A stretch of DNA of 55,466 bases from Pseudomonadota bacterium (GCA_963204785.1 CAUJHG010000059.1:1-55466), one strand, 5' to 3'; positions 32,797-43,647 are shown, counted from the first letter of the stretch. Program-made: numbers and translations. Notes: generated by a model from the letters alone, not told the origin.

Positions 32797-33909
32797 ATGA
32801 CGCCCCAGCCCCGCATCCCTCCGGAGGTCCGCTGTGCGGCCGACTACGAGATGCTGGCGCATGCAAGGCTTGCGGGTCCGGTCTTCGAGTACCTCGCAGG
32901 CGGTGCCGGTGAGGATCTGACCGCCGCCGCCAACCGCGCCGCCTTCCGGGGGCTGACGATCCTGCCGCGGCTGCTGCGCGACGTCTCGCGGGGCCACACG
33001 CGGCTGCGCCTGATGGGGCACGAACTGGAGCACCCGCTGCTGCTTGCGCCGGTGGCCTTTCAGACCCTTGCCCACCCGGCGGGCGAGCTCGACACGGCGC
33101 GGGCGGCCGCAGCAACCGACACCTGTCTCGTGTGCAGCACACTGTCCTCGTTCGCGCTCGAGGAGGTCGCGCGGCACGCAGGCCCGCATCGCTGGTTCCA
33201 GTTGTACTTCCAGCCGCGTCGCGATGCCACGCTGGACCTGGTGCACCGCGCCGAGGCGGCCGGCTACGGGGCGCTGGTGCTCACCCTGGACGCATCGATC
33301 CAGATGCCCAGCCTGCGTGCGCTGCGCGCGGGCTTCCGCATGCCCGACGACCTGCGTCCGGCGAACCTCGCCGGATACCCGGGCCCGGCGCCGCATGCGC
33401 TGCCCGCCGGAGCGAGCCGGGTCTTCCAGGGGGCGATGCACGGCGCCCCGACCTGGGCGGATCTCGAGTGGCTCGCATCGCACACCAGGCTGCCGCTGGT
33501 GGCCAAGGGGGTGCTGCGCAGCGACGACGCATGCGATCTGCAGGGCCGCGGCGTGGCAGCCCTGGTGGTGTCCAACCACGGTGGTCGCACCATCGACGGC
33601 GTGCCCGCCAGCCTCGCGGTGCTTCCAGCGATCCGCGCAGCGGTGGGCCCGGGCTTTCCGCTGCTCTTCGACGGCGGCATCCGCAGCGGCAGCGACGCCT
33701 TCAAGGCACTCGCGCTGGGCGCGGACGCGGTGATGGTCGGCCGTCTGCAGATCCACGCACTGGCGGTGGCCGGCGCGCTGGGCGTCGCGCACATGCTGCG
33801 CATGCTGCGCGAGGAGCTCGAGGTGTGCATGGCGGCCACGGGCTGCCCCACGCTGGCCGAGCTCGGCCCCGGACTGCTGCATCGACCCCAGGAGCCTCAT
33901 CCATGCTGA
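32797..33909 (+). CDS. FMN-dependent alpha-hydroxyacid dehydrogenase/oxidase
   Basis: A 370-residue TIM-barrel flavoenzyme of the lactate/glycolate oxidase group. Motifs in order: [21 protein letters not shown] near residue 28, [16 protein letters not shown] for the [14 protein letters not shown], the active-site [17 protein letters not shown] (catalytic His near residue 259), and [28 protein letters not shown] for the phosphate. Substrate is unknown. It sits between a siderophore receptor and a PiuC-like gene and overlaps the latter by seven bases, so it is part of the iron cluster; what it oxidises there is open. Confidence 0.92.
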   Translation: MTPQPRIPPEVRCAADYEMLAHARLAGPVFEYLAGGAGEDLTAAANRAAFRGLTILPRLLRDVSRGHTRLRLMGHELEHPLLLAPVAFQTLAHPAGELDTARAAAATDTCLVCSTLSSFALEEVARHAGPHRWFQLYFQPRRDATLDLVHRAEAAGYGALVLTLDASIQMPSLRALRAGFRMPDDLRPANLAGYPGPAPHALPAGASRVFQGAMHGAPTWADLEWLASHTRLPLVAKGVLRSDDACDLQGRGVAALVVSNHGGRTIDGVPASLAVLPAIRAAVGPGFPLLFDGGIRSGSDAFKALALGADAVMVGRLQIHALAVAGALGVAHMLRMLREELEVCMAATGCPTLAELGPGLLHRPQEPHPC

Positions 33910-34586
33910 TTCCCATCGAAGGCGTTCTCTCGTCCGACGAGGTGCGCCAGTTCCGGCAGCGGCTCGACGCCGCGGACTGGCAGGACGGCGCGAAGACCGC
34001 GGGCTCGCTGGCCCGCGCAGTCAAGCACAACCTGCAGATCGACGACGGTTCCGCGCTGGCCGTCGAACTCGGCAATCACGTGCTGCGCCGGCTGGCGGCG
34101 CAGCCGCTGTTCGTGTCGGCCGCGCTGCCGCGGCGCGTCTATCCGCCGAAGTTCAACCGCTACACGGGCGGCGGCACCTACGGCACGCACATCGACAGCG
34201 CGCTGATGCAGGTGCCCGGGACGGACATCACGGTGCGCAGCGATCTCTCCGCCACGCTCTTCCTCTCGGAACCCGAGGAATACGACGGCGGGGAGCTGCA
34301 GATCGACGGGCCCTTCGGCGTGCAGGCGGTCAAGTTGCCGGCGGGCGACCTGGTCCTCTATCCGTCGAGCAGCCTGCATCGCGTGACCCCGGTGACCCGC
34401 GGCGCGCGGGTGGCGTCCTTCTTCTGGATCGAAAGCATGGTGCGCGAGGACGCACAGCGTGCGCTCCTGTTCGACCTGGATCAGTCGATCCAGGCCCTGA
34501 CGCCCCTGGCGGCCCCGGACGATCCGCACCTCGTGCGCCTCACCGGCGTGTATCACAACCTGCTGCGGCGCTGGGCCTCGACCTGA
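33903..34586 (+). CDS. Fe(II)/2-oxoglutarate-dependent dioxygenase, PiuC/YbiX (PKHD hydroxylase) type
   Basis: A 227-residue double-stranded beta-helix enzyme. Iron ligands are visible as the HxD of [10 protein letters not shown] near residue 97 and the distal His of [21 protein letters not shown] near 158, with the Arg of TRGAR for 2-oxoglutarate. LSADDVRQFRQ-like start ([21 protein letters not shown]) matches the family. PiuC proteins are iron-starvation induced and adjoin catecholate receptors; their substrate is not established. Start overlaps the preceding stop region. Confidence 0.94.
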   Translation: MLIPIEGVLSSDEVRQFRQRLDAADWQDGAKTAGSLARAVKHNLQIDDGSALAVELGNHVLRRLAAQPLFVSAALPRRVYPPKFNRYTGGGTYGTHIDSALMQVPGTDITVRSDLSATLFLSEPEEYDGGELQIDGPFGVQAVKLPAGDLVLYPSSSLHRVTPVTRGARVASFFWIESMVREDAQRALLFDLDQSIQALTPLAAPDDPHLVRLTGVYHNLLRRWAST

Positions 34587-34643
34587 GCCGATGCGCGCAG
34601 CGCTGCCCCGCACGCTGGGCTGGCGCCCGGCTGCGCAAACCGC

Positions 34644-35285
34644 CTAGGGCGCCAGCCGCTCCCGGTGCCAGCGCCCGTCCGGCAGCAGCCGGTAGGCCAG
34701 CCGGTCGTGCAGCCGCGAGGGCCGACCCTGCCAGAACTCCCAGTACTCGGGGCTGAGCCGGAAACCGCCCCAGTGCGGCGGACGCGGCGGATGCAGCCCG
34801 AACTTCAGCCCGAACTCCGCCGCGCGCGCGACCAGCACCGCGCGCGAGGCGATCGGACGGCTCTGCTCGGAGGCCCAGGCGCCGATGCGCGAAGCCAGCG
34901 GCCGGGTCGCGAAGTAGGCGTCCGACTCGGCCGCCTCGACCCGCTCCACCGGACCCTCGATGCGCACCACCCGCTCCATCTCCACCCAGTGGAACTGCAG
35001 CGCCGCGAAGGGATGCGCCGCGAGCTGGCGCCCCTTGCGGCTGTCGTAGTTCGTGAACCAGCTGATGCCGTGCTCGTCGAAGCCCTTGATCAGCACCACC
35101 CGGGTCGAGGGCCGGCCGTCCTCGCCGACGGTGGCGACGGTCATCGCGTTGGGCTCCGGGACGCCGCTGCGGATCGCCTCGTCCAGCCACTGGGAGAACT
35201 GGCGCAGCGGCAGCTCGTGCGCGCTGCCTTCCTCGAGCTCGCCGCGCTCGTAGCTCTTGCGAAGGTCGGAGATCTTCCTGTCCAT
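34644..35285 (-). CDS. pdxH: Pyridoxamine 5'-phosphate oxidase
   Basis: The FMN enzyme that makes pyridoxal 5'-phosphate from the pyridoxamine or pyridoxine form. The 213-residue product has [57 protein letters not shown] and the C-terminal [28 protein letters not shown]...WHRERLAP that closes the active site. Length is normal. It is convergent with the PiuC-like gene (57-base gap) and divergent from the next small gene. Confidence 0.97.
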   Translation of the reverse strand: MDRKISDLRKSYERGELEEGSAHELPLRQFSQWLDEAIRSGVPEPNAMTVATVGEDGRPSTRVVLIKGFDEHGISWFTNYDSRKGRQLAAHPFAALQFHWVEMERVVRIEGPVERVEAAESDAYFATRPLASRIGAWASEQSRPIASRAVLVARAAEFGLKFGLHPPRPPHWGGFRLSPEYWEFWQGRPSRLHDRLAYRLLPDGRWHRERLAP

Positions 35286-35438
35286 CGCGCCAGTGTAGTG
35301 CAGCGCGCACGGCAGACGGCGGCCCGGGCGCAGGCGGCGAGGGATCCGCTCGCGCACCCCGAGGCAGGAGGCGGCGCGTGCCGAGGCTGCCCGCAGCGAA
35401 TAGACTGGCGCTTCCCAGGCCAACCGAAGGAGTCCCTG

Positions 35439-35738
35439 ATGAAGACGACCCTGCGCGCGCTGTTCGCCGCCGCCTTCCTCGCCGCTGCCCCGCTGGCGCA
35501 GCTCCCCGGCGCGCACGCCGTCGAACCGAAGGCTGCGACGAAGGCCGAGGGCAAGCTCGACATCAACTCGGCCAGCGCCGAGGAGCTCGCCACGCTCAAG
35601 GGCATCGGGCCCGCGCGCTCCGAGGCGATCGTCAAGGGCCGTCCGTACCGGGGCAAGGACGAGCTGGTGCGGCGCAAGATCCTCCCGCAGTCGGTCTACG
35701 ACCAGATCAAGGACGAGATCATCGCGAAGCAGAAGTAG
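35439..35738 (+). CDS. Exported helix-hairpin-helix (ComEA-like) DNA-binding protein
   Basis: A 99-residue protein with a signal peptide ([21 protein letters not shown]...AHA) and a single helix-hairpin-helix domain: [55 protein letters not shown]. This is the ComEA/BUPM-type fold that binds DNA in the periplasm during natural transformation. Together with comF it hints at competence, though both are widespread. A good AAGGAG ribosome binding site precedes the ATG. Confidence 0.88.
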   Translation: MKTTLRALFAAAFLAAAPLAQLPGAHAVEPKAATKAEGKLDINSASAEELATLKGIGPARSEAIVKGRPYRGKDELVRRKILPQSVYDQIKDEIIAKQK

Positions 35739-35755
35739 GCGCGACGCGGCGACGC

Positions 35756-35761
35756 TATAAT
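35756..35761 (+). promoter_or_regulatory. Predicted -10 element of the ahcY transcript
   Basis: A perfect TATAAT ten bases before the SAH aptamer, so the aptamer would form the very 5' end of the mRNA. No recognisable -35 hexamer precedes it. Confidence 0.6.
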
Positions 35762-35770
35762 CGCCGCGTT

Positions 35771-35848
35771 CCCGAGGAGCGCTGCAACGGCGGCCGTCGC
35801 GCACGGCCGCCGCCAGGCTCGGGTTCCCGATGGACAACGGCGCTCGTC
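35771..35848 (+). promoter_or_regulatory. S-adenosylhomocysteine (SAH) riboswitch
   Basis: The three conserved blocks of the SAH aptamer occur in order: CGAGGAGCGCTGCAAC (35773-35788), CCAGGCTCGG after a GC-rich variable stem (35813-35822), and ACAACGGCGCTC (35834-35845), where GGCGCTC pairs with the first block as the pseudoknot. This class lies upstream of ahcY in Betaproteobacteria and turns expression on when SAH is high. Here it sits between a TATAAT box and ahcY as expected. Confidence 0.9.
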
Positions 35849-35880
35849 GAACCGTGACCCGATCACGGCGGACGAGCGCC
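35839..35880 (+). promoter_or_regulatory. Expression-platform hairpin of the SAH riboswitch
   Basis: GGCGCTCGTC (35839-35848), which contains the pseudoknot strand of the aptamer, is perfectly complementary over 10 bp to GACGAGCGCC (35871-35880). An inner 6-bp hairpin CCGTGA/TCACGG (35852-35868) closes the loop. The aptamer and this hairpin cannot form at once. No U tract follows, so the off state may act on translation or through Rho. Confidence 0.7.
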
Positions 35881-35928
35881 ACCGCCAGCGCTTGCCCCCG
35901 ACGGGTCGCCCACCTTGATGGAGTGACC

Positions 35929-37353
<1,425 letters not shown>

Positions 37354-37447
37354 GCGACGACGGGCGCGGCGCACCGCGACGGGCGGGTCTTGCACCTGGC
37401 CGACGCGGATCCCGACGCAGCCCGGGCACGCCAGAACGCCCAGCACG

Positions 37448-38194
37448 GTGCGCGCCGACCAGTTGCTCGTGCAGCGCGGGCTCGCCGCCTCGCGCACGCT
37501 TGCCCGCCGGATGATCGAGGCCGGGCGGGTGCGCGCCGACGGCAGCCCGGTGCGCAAGGCATCGGTCGAGCTGCACGCCGGCGCCGAGCTCGCGATCGCG
37601 GCCGGCGACGAGGAGCGCTTCGTGTCGCGCGGCGGCCTGAAGCTCGCCGGCGCGCTCGCCGTCACCGGGCTCGACCCCTGCGGCCTGGTCTGCCTGGACG
37701 TAGGGCAGTCCACCGGCGGCTTCAGCGACTGCCTGCTGCAGGCGGGCGCCGCCCGTGTGGTCGGCGTGGACGTCGGCCACGGGCAACTGCACCCGCGGCT
37801 GGCCGGCGATCCACGGCTGAGCAGCATCGAGGGCGTCAACGCCCGCGCGCTGGACCGCGCCGCGCTCGGCGCCGCGATGCCCGACGAAGGTTTCGGACTG
37901 ATCGTGATCGACGTGTCCTTCATCTCGCTCACGCTGGTGCTCGCCGCCCTGGCGACGCTCGCCGCCCCCGGCGCGCGGCTGCTCGCGCTGGTCAAGCCGC
38001 AGTTCGAGGTCGGACGCAGCGGACTGGACCGCCGCGGGCTGGTGAAATCGCCCGAGCTCCACGAGGAGGTGCGCGCCAGGCTCATCGGCTGCGCCCCGGG
38101 CTGCGGCTGGACGCCGCTCGACTGGCTGGACAGCCCGATCCTCGGCGGCGACGGCAACCGCGAGTTCTTCCTCCACGCGCGCCGCAGCCCATGA
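37448..38194 (+). CDS. TlyA family rRNA methyltransferase (or FtsJ-like SAM enzyme)
   Basis: A 248-residue protein with an N-terminal S4 RNA-binding domain (RADQLLVQRGLAASRTLARRMIEAGRV) and a C-terminal FtsJ-like SAM domain (CLDVGQSTGGFSDCLLQAGAARVVGVDVG near residue 84, IVIDVSFISL, LVKPQFEVGR). TlyA methylates ribose in 16S/23S rRNA in mycobacteria and others. GTG start at 37448; the gene is 94 bases after ahcY and 97 before metF, in the same direction. The link to SAM metabolism is by position and cofactor. Confidence 0.9.
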   Translation: MRADQLLVQRGLAASRTLARRMIEAGRVRADGSPVRKASVELHAGAELAIAAGDEERFVSRGGLKLAGALAVTGLDPCGLVCLDVGQSTGGFSDCLLQAGAARVVGVDVGHGQLHPRLAGDPRLSSIEGVNARALDRAALGAAMPDEGFGLIVIDVSFISLTLVLAALATLAAPGARLLALVKPQFEVGRSGLDRRGLVKSPELHEEVRARLIGCAPGCGWTPLDWLDSPILGGDGNREFFLHARRSP

Positions 38195-38291
38195 GCCGCC
38201 AGGGCCACGGCTGCAGGGCGCCGCTCTCCACTCCACAGGCAGCGCGCGACGCCGCGGCGTCCGCGCTGCCAGGTTCCCAGGAATTCCCCAG

Positions 38292-39119
38292 ATGACCCCG
38301 AGCGTCAGTTTCGAGTTCTTCCCCCCCAACACGCCCGAGGGCGCGCTGAAGCTGCGCGCCACGCGCGCCGCGCTCGACGCCGCGCACCCCGAGTTCTTCA
38401 GTGTGACCTACGGCGCCGGCGGCGCCACGCGCGACAAGACCCTGGCCACGGTGCGCGAGATCGCCGCCGAAGGCCGCACGGTCGCGCCGCACCTCTCGTG
38501 CATCGGCGCCACCCGCGACTCGCTTCGCGAACTCCTGTCGCTGTACCGCACGCTTGGCATCCGCCGGCTGGTTGCGCTGCGCGGCGACCTGCCCTCCGGG
38601 ATGGTCGACCACGGCGACTTCCGCTACGCCAGCGAGCTGGTCGAGTTCGTGCGCGCCGAGACCGGCGACTGGTTCCACGTCGAGGTGGCCGCCTATCCGG
38701 AAATGCACCCGCAGGCGCGCTCGCCGGCCGAGGACCTCCGGGCCTTCGTCGCGAAGGTGCGCGCCGGCGCGGACTCGGCGATCACCCAGTACTTCTACAA
38801 CGCCGACGCCTTCTTCCGTTTCCGCGACGAGGCGCTGGCCGCAGGGATCACGGTGCCGATCGTCCCCGGCATCATGCCGATCACCAACTACACGCAACTG
38901 GCCCGCTTCTCGGAAGCCTGCGGGGCCGAGCTGCCGCGCTGGGTGCGGGTGCGGCTGGCCGGGTTCGGCGAGGACCGCGATGCGATCCGCCGCTTCGGCG
39001 TCGAGGTGGTGGGCGACCTGTGCCGGCGCCTGCTGGCCGGCGGCGCGCCGGCGCTGCACTTCTACACGCTGAACCAGGCGCAGCCCAGCCTGGAGCTCTG
39101 GGAGGCTGCGCGCGGCTGA
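38292..39119 (+). CDS. metF: 5,10-Methylenetetrahydrofolate reductase
   Basis: Makes 5-methyl-THF for methionine synthesis. The 275-residue flavoprotein starts SVSFEFFPPNTPEG with the catalytic Glu, then VTYGAGGATRDKTLATVREI, LVALRGDLP, AITQYFYNADAFFRFRDEA and the C-terminal LHFYTLNQA. Length is slightly short of E. coli MetF. The ahcY-tlyA-metF order groups homocysteine formation and methyl supply in one transcript. Confidence 0.96.
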   Translation: MTPSVSFEFFPPNTPEGALKLRATRAALDAAHPEFFSVTYGAGGATRDKTLATVREIAAEGRTVAPHLSCIGATRDSLRELLSLYRTLGIRRLVALRGDLPSGMVDHGDFRYASELVEFVRAETGDWFHVEVAAYPEMHPQARSPAEDLRAFVAKVRAGADSAITQYFYNADAFFRFRDEALAAGITVPIVPGIMPITNYTQLARFSEACGAELPRWVRVRLAGFGEDRDAIRRFGVEVVGDLCRRLLAGGAPALHFYTLNQAQPSLELWEAARG

Positions 39120-39283
39120 AACGCAAGGTCCTTGCGCAACATCGCCCGGCCGCTCGCGACCGCCGGTGCGCCGTCCATCGGCCGCACCGGGCGGCGACCG
39201 ACCGGCGGGCCCCCGCACCCTGTCGCAGGCTGTCGCGCCTCACTAAGATCGGGCCAGGTTTCCATTCCGGCCAAGGCCCGACC

Positions 39284-40951
39284 ATGCGTGCCGACAGCAG
39301 CATCCGCCAGCGAAACATCGCCGAGCCCGCTCGCCCGCTCTCGAGCCAGCGCAGCCAGCGCATTGCCGTCGAGCACCTGCGGCTCGGCATGTTCGTCGCG
39401 GAGCTCGACCGCCCCTGGTCCGACACTCCCTTCCTGATCCAGGGCTTCGCGATCGACAGCGCCATCGAGCTGAGCACCCTGCGCCGCTACTGCGGGCACG
39501 TGTTCGTCGACCTGGAACGCTCGACCCCGGAGTCGGCGGACCTCGCGCGCGCGATCGGTCCGCACGACCTGTCGGCCGGCCTGCTCGAGGCCGACACCGG
39601 AATCGGCCCCGACACGCTCGGCGGCCCGCTGGCGCCGGCGCCCGGCGTCGGGAACGCCGACGCGGAACGGGACGACAGCGCAGCGCAGCCCCGGAAAACC
39701 TCGCGCACCTTCCATGCGCGCTCCGACGTCCACATCTCGCGCGAGACGCGGCGACGCTTCCGGGCGCTCGTCAAGGGCGCGGCAACCGCCGCCGAGGCAG
39801 GCACGGCAACGGAGTCGGTCGCTGGCCGCACCTTCGCGCGCATCCGCGCGCTGCTGTTCGACGATGCCGACGCCGCGAATTCCGCCGGATGCAGCGCGCC
39901 GCACGGCCTGCCGGCGAGGCTTCGCGAGGAACTCGTCGCGCTGCTTCCGGCCGGCGAGCGGCTGCGCGCCTGGGTCGCCCGGCATGGCGCAGCCGACGAA
40001 ATGCCGCGCGCGCTGCTGGCCTTCAGCCGCGCCGAGCAGGCGCTGGGCGAGCTGACCGAGGACCTGCGCGAAGGCCGGCCCCCGCAGCTGGAGCACACCC
40101 AGGTCGCGGCGCGCCATCTCGCCGACAGCATGAGCGAGAACCCCGACGCGCTGCTGTGGGTCTCGCTGCGGCACGGCGAGCCGATGCTGCCCCATCAGCA
40201 GAGCCTGCGGGTCGGCCTGTACATGATCGCGCTCGCCCGGCGGCTGGGCCTGCCGCGCGAGGTCATGGCGCACGCCGCGATGGTCGGACTGCTAGCCGAC
40301 GTCGGCAAGTCGCGCCTGCCGCGCGCGCTGCTCGAGAAGCCCGGAATGCTCAACCCCGCCGAGTACGGGATCGTCAAGGAGCACGTGCGCCTCGGGCTGG
40401 AGATGCTCGCCGAGGGCGGCAGCCTGGACGAGGACGTGATCCGCGGAATCGCGCAGCACCACGAGCGGCTCGACGGCAGCGGCTACCCGAAGGGGCTGCA
40501 CGACGGCGAGATCGGAGTGCTCGGCCGGATGGCGGCGATCGTCGACAGCTACGTCGGACTGACCACGCCGCGCGCCTACGCCAGCCCGCTGGCGCCGCAG
40601 GACGCGCTGATGAACCTCTTCCAGTGGGGCGGAAGTTCCTTCGACGCCGCGCTGGTCGAGCAGTTCGTGCAGGCCATCGGAGCCTTCCCGGTGGGAAGCC
40701 TGGTGGAGCTCTCCAGCGGCGAGATCGCGCTCGTGCGCGAGCAGCGCCCGGGGCGTCCGCTGCATCCGCGCGTGCGGCTGCTCACCTGGCCGGACCGCCG
40801 GCCCCTCGCAGTGCCGCTGGAAGTCGACCTTTACGCGCTGCGCGGCGACTCCGGGCCATCCGCGCCGGGGCGCGTGGTGCGCGGCCTGCCCAGCGACGCG
40901 ATCCGCGTCAGTCCGGATCCGCAGCCCGCCGCAGAACCCGGGACTCGGTGA
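39284..40951 (+). CDS. HD-GYP domain protein with substituted metal-binding residues
   Basis: A 555-residue protein: an N-terminal DUF3391-type segment (VEHLRLGMFVAELDRPWSDTPFLIQGF), a variable Ala-rich middle, and a C-terminal HD-GYP domain (about residues 300-480). The HHERLDGSGYPKGL motif is intact near residue 400 and EHVRLGLEML keeps its His. But the position equivalent to the first His reads QQSLRV near 304, HD of the HDxGK motif is AD (GLLADVGKSRLP near 337), and the later DxxDAL-type motif is DSYVGL. I infer no c-di-GMP hydrolysis; binding or scaffolding is possible. Its end overlaps the next gene by 44 bases. Confidence 0.85.
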   Translation: MRADSSIRQRNIAEPARPLSSQRSQRIAVEHLRLGMFVAELDRPWSDTPFLIQGFAIDSAIELSTLRRYCGHVFVDLERSTPESADLARAIGPHDLSAGLLEADTGIGPDTLGGPLAPAPGVGNADAERDDSAAQPRKTSRTFHARSDVHISRETRRRFRALVKGAATAAEAGTATESVAGRTFARIRALLFDDADAANSAGCSAPHGLPARLREELVALLPAGERLRAWVARHGAADEMPRALLAFSRAEQALGELTEDLREGRPPQLEHTQVAARHLADSMSENPDALLWVSLRHGEPMLPHQQSLRVGLYMIALARRLGLPREVMAHAAMVGLLADVGKSRLPRALLEKPGMLNPAEYGIVKEHVRLGLEMLAEGGSLDEDVIRGIAQHHERLDGSGYPKGLHDGEIGVLGRMAAIVDSYVGLTTPRAYASPLAPQDALMNLFQWGGSSFDAALVEQFVQAIGAFPVGSLVELSSGEIALVREQRPGRPLHPRVRLLTWPDRRPLAVPLEVDLYALRGDSGPSAPGRVVRGLPSDAIRVSPDPQPAAEPGTR

Positions 40952-41480
40952 CCACGCGGTCCAGCGGCAGGTCGTGCTCGTGCGGCACGAAGCCGCTGAG
41001 CTCGCAGCAGTCGTAGGCCACGCCGATCGTGCCGACCGCGCCCAGGCGCGCGAGCGTGCGGTCGTAGTAGCCGCCGCCATAGCCCATCCGGTAGCAGCGC
41101 GGATCGAAGCCCAGGCAGGGGATCACCAGCAGATCGGGGCGCAGCGCCTGCGCCCCGTGCGGGTGCAGCGTGCCGAAGGGCCCCTCGACCATCGCGGCTC
41201 CAGGACTCCAGCGGACGAACTCCAGCGGCGCATCCGCCGCGACCACGCGCGGCAGCGCCACTGCCAGTCCGGCCGCGTGCCAGCGCGCCAGCGCGCCACG
41301 GAGTTCGGGCTCCTCCTTCATCGCCCAGTAGGCGCCGATCACCCCCGGGCGCGCAGCGGCGACCAGCGCTTCGAGCTGCGCGACGATCGCCTGTGCGGCG
41401 CGCGCGCGCCCCGTCTCTCCCAGGGCGCCGCGCCGCGCGCGCAACAGACGCCGCGCGGCGCTCCTGTCGGCGGCCTGCAC
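40908..41480 (-). CDS. 5-Formyltetrahydrofolate cyclo-ligase
   Basis: Recycles 5-formyl-THF to 5,10-methenyl-THF with ATP. The 190-residue product (from the GTG at 41480) has RSAARRLLRARRGAL, IGAYWAMKEEPELRGAL, and the substrate/ATP site LVIPCLGFDPRCYRMGYGGGYYDRTLA near residue 130. The frame is open to 41591, but a start there would overlap the divergent slt gene and add residues without family features. It converges on the HD-GYP gene, overlapping its last 44 bases. Confidence 0.92.
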   Translation of the reverse strand: MQAADRSAARRLLRARRGALGETGRARAAQAIVAQLEALVAAARPGVIGAYWAMKEEPELRGALARWHAAGLAVALPRVVAADAPLEFVRWSPGAAMVEGPFGTLHPHGAQALRPDLLVIPCLGFDPRCYRMGYGGGYYDRTLARLGAVGTIGVAYDCCELSGFVPHEHDLPLDRVVTESRVLRRAADPD

Positions 41481-41503
41481 CGGAACGCCGGGTGGTATGC
41501 TGG

Positions 41504-43492
41504 ATGACGATGTCTGCTGCACGTGTCCTGCTGCCGCTGTTGCTGGCAGCGATTCTAGGCCTCGACGCCACTGCGGCGCAGTTGCAGGCACGCGCCCCGC
41601 GCGCCCCCGAAGCGCCGCTCAGCGCCGACGATGCCTTCGTCCGCGCACGCCAGGCGGCCACGCGCAACGAGCGCGCCCGCTTCGAGCTGGCTGCGGCCCA
41701 GGCTGGCGACCACCCGCTGTCGCGCTACCTCGACTACTGGCGGCTGCGCCTGCGGCTGGCCGAGCGCGCCGATGGGCGCGAAGCGCGCGAGGGCAGCGAT
41801 GGCAGCGCCGACCGCGAGGTGCGCTCCTTCATCGACGCACATCCGGGCAGCCTGGTGGCCGACCTCCTGCGTCGCGACTGGATGCTCGACCTCGCCCGCC
41901 GCAGTGCCTGGGACGACTTCGACCAGCAGTACGCGCAGTGGATCCTGCGTGACGACAACGCGGTCCACTGCCGTTCCTGGCAGGGCGCCGCGGTGCGCGG
42001 CCGCAGCCTGCCTCCGGAGGCGGCCGACGGCATCTTCCAGCCGCGCGAGCTCGGCGAGGCCTGCGGGGCGCTGGTCGAGACCCTCGCGCGCGACGGCACG
42101 CTGACGCCGACCGAGCTGAGGAGGCTGCTGCGCGTGGCGCTGGAAGGCAACGCCACCGGCTCGATCCGCCGGGTCGCCGCGCTGATCGGCCTGCCCGACC
42201 GGGAAGTCGACGCCGCGCTGCTGCGCCCTGCAGCCGCACTCGACGCGGCCTCCTCACCCGAGATCGCGGTGATCGCGGCAGCGCGGCTCGCACGCAAGGA
42301 CCCCGAGGAGGCGATCGCCGCGCTCCCCGGCGCCCGCTCGCTGGGCGAGGCCGACCGCTCCTTCGTGGTCGCGCAGGCGGCCGCGCAGGCAATGCGCCGG
42401 ATGTCGCCCCGTGCGCTCGAGTGGACCCGGCAGTCGCTCGACGCGCAGGTGTCCGACGAGACGCTCGAGTGGTTGGCGCGCGCCGCGCTGCGCGATTCGG
42501 ACTGGCGCACGCTGCACGCGGTGATCGAGAAGATGAGCCTGTCCAGTCGCCGCGAGCCGGCCTGGGTCTACTGGCACGCGCGCGCCCACCAGGCCCTGGG
42601 CCGTCCCGAGCAGGCCGAGGCGGCGCTGCGCTCGATCGCCGGGCAGTTCCATTTCTACGGTCAGCTCGCCGCCGAGGAGCTCGGGGTGCTGACCACCACG
42701 CCTGCCCCGGCAGCGCCGCCCACCGACAGGGAGCTCGCCGAGGCGGCACGCAACCCGGGCTTCGCGAGCGCGCTGAAGTTCTATGAGCTCGGGCTGCGCT
42801 TCGAGGGCAACCGCGAGTGGAACTTCCAGCTGCGCTCGATGAACGATCGCCAGTTGCTGGCGGCCGCGCAGTGGGCCTGCTCCCGCTCGGTGCTCGATCG
42901 CTGCGTGAACACTGCCGACCGCACCCGCAACGAGCACGACTTCCGCCTGCGCTTCGTCACCCCCTTCATCGACCGTCTCGAGCCGGTCGCGCGCGAACGC
43001 GGGCTCGATCCGGCCTGGGTCTACGGGCTGATCCGGCAGGAGTCGCGCTTCATCATGGACGCGCGCTCCTCGGCGAGCGCGCAGGGGCTGATGCAGATCA
43101 TCCCCAGCACCGCGCGCTGGATCGCGCGCAAGCTCGGCATCCGGGACTTCCGGCTCGAGGACCTGCACAGGCTCGAGACCAACCTGAACTTCGGCACCTT
43201 CTATCTGAAGAACGTGCTCGACGACCTCGACGGCTCGCCGGTGCTCGCGTCGGCAGGCTACAACGCTGGCCCGGGGCGCCCGCGCAACTGGCGCACGACG
43301 CTGCCGGCCACGCTCGAAGGGGCAGCCTTCGCCGAGATCATTCCCTTCACCGAGACGCGCAACTACGTGAAGAACGTGCTGTCCAACGCCACGTTCTACG
43401 CAGCGCTGCTCAGCGGCGAGCCGCAGTCGCTCAAGCGACGCCTGGGCAGCATCGCCCCCACGTCGACCCCGGGGCGCACCGACCTTCCCTGA
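41504..43492 (+). CDS. slt: Soluble lytic murein transglycosylase
   Basis: A 662-residue periplasmic enzyme that cleaves peptidoglycan and releases 1,6-anhydro products. An N-terminal signal peptide (VLLPLLLAAILGLDATAA), a long helical U- and L-type region, and a C-terminal lysozyme-like domain with the catalytic Glu in GLIRQESRFIMDARSSASAQGLMQIIPSTA near residue 512, and later SAGYNAGPGRPRNWR. This is the Slt70 family. Starts at 41504 and 41510 are both possible (ATGACGATG). The neighbouring cca gene is a usual partner. Confidence 0.95.
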   Translation: MTMSAARVLLPLLLAAILGLDATAAQLQARAPRAPEAPLSADDAFVRARQAATRNERARFELAAAQAGDHPLSRYLDYWRLRLRLAERADGREAREGSDGSADREVRSFIDAHPGSLVADLLRRDWMLDLARRSAWDDFDQQYAQWILRDDNAVHCRSWQGAAVRGRSLPPEAADGIFQPRELGEACGALVETLARDGTLTPTELRRLLRVALEGNATGSIRRVAALIGLPDREVDAALLRPAAALDAASSPEIAVIAAARLARKDPEEAIAALPGARSLGEADRSFVVAQAAAQAMRRMSPRALEWTRQSLDAQVSDETLEWLARAALRDSDWRTLHAVIEKMSLSSRREPAWVYWHARAHQALGRPEQAEAALRSIAGQFHFYGQLAAEELGVLTTTPAPAAPPTDRELAEAARNPGFASALKFYELGLRFEGNREWNFQLRSMNDRQLLAAAQWACSRSVLDRCVNTADRTRNEHDFRLRFVTPFIDRLEPVARERGLDPAWVYGLIRQESRFIMDARSSASAQGLMQIIPSTARWIARKLGIRDFRLEDLHRLETNLNFGTFYLKNVLDDLDGSPVLASAGYNAGPGRPRNWRTTLPATLEGAAFAEIIPFTETRNYVKNVLSNATFYAALLSGEPQSLKRRLGSIAPTSTPGRTDLP

Positions 43493-43647
43493 GTGCGCGC
43501 CAGGCTGCCCGCGCCCCGCCCGCGCCGCAGCGGCGGATCGCTCCGCGCAGCCTCGGGCATCGGCCCATGGCCTAGAATGAGGGTTCGACGGGCGCCGCCC
43601 AGGCAGGCGCCCGGTGCCCATTCGTCATCGACTCGCGCCCCAACCCA

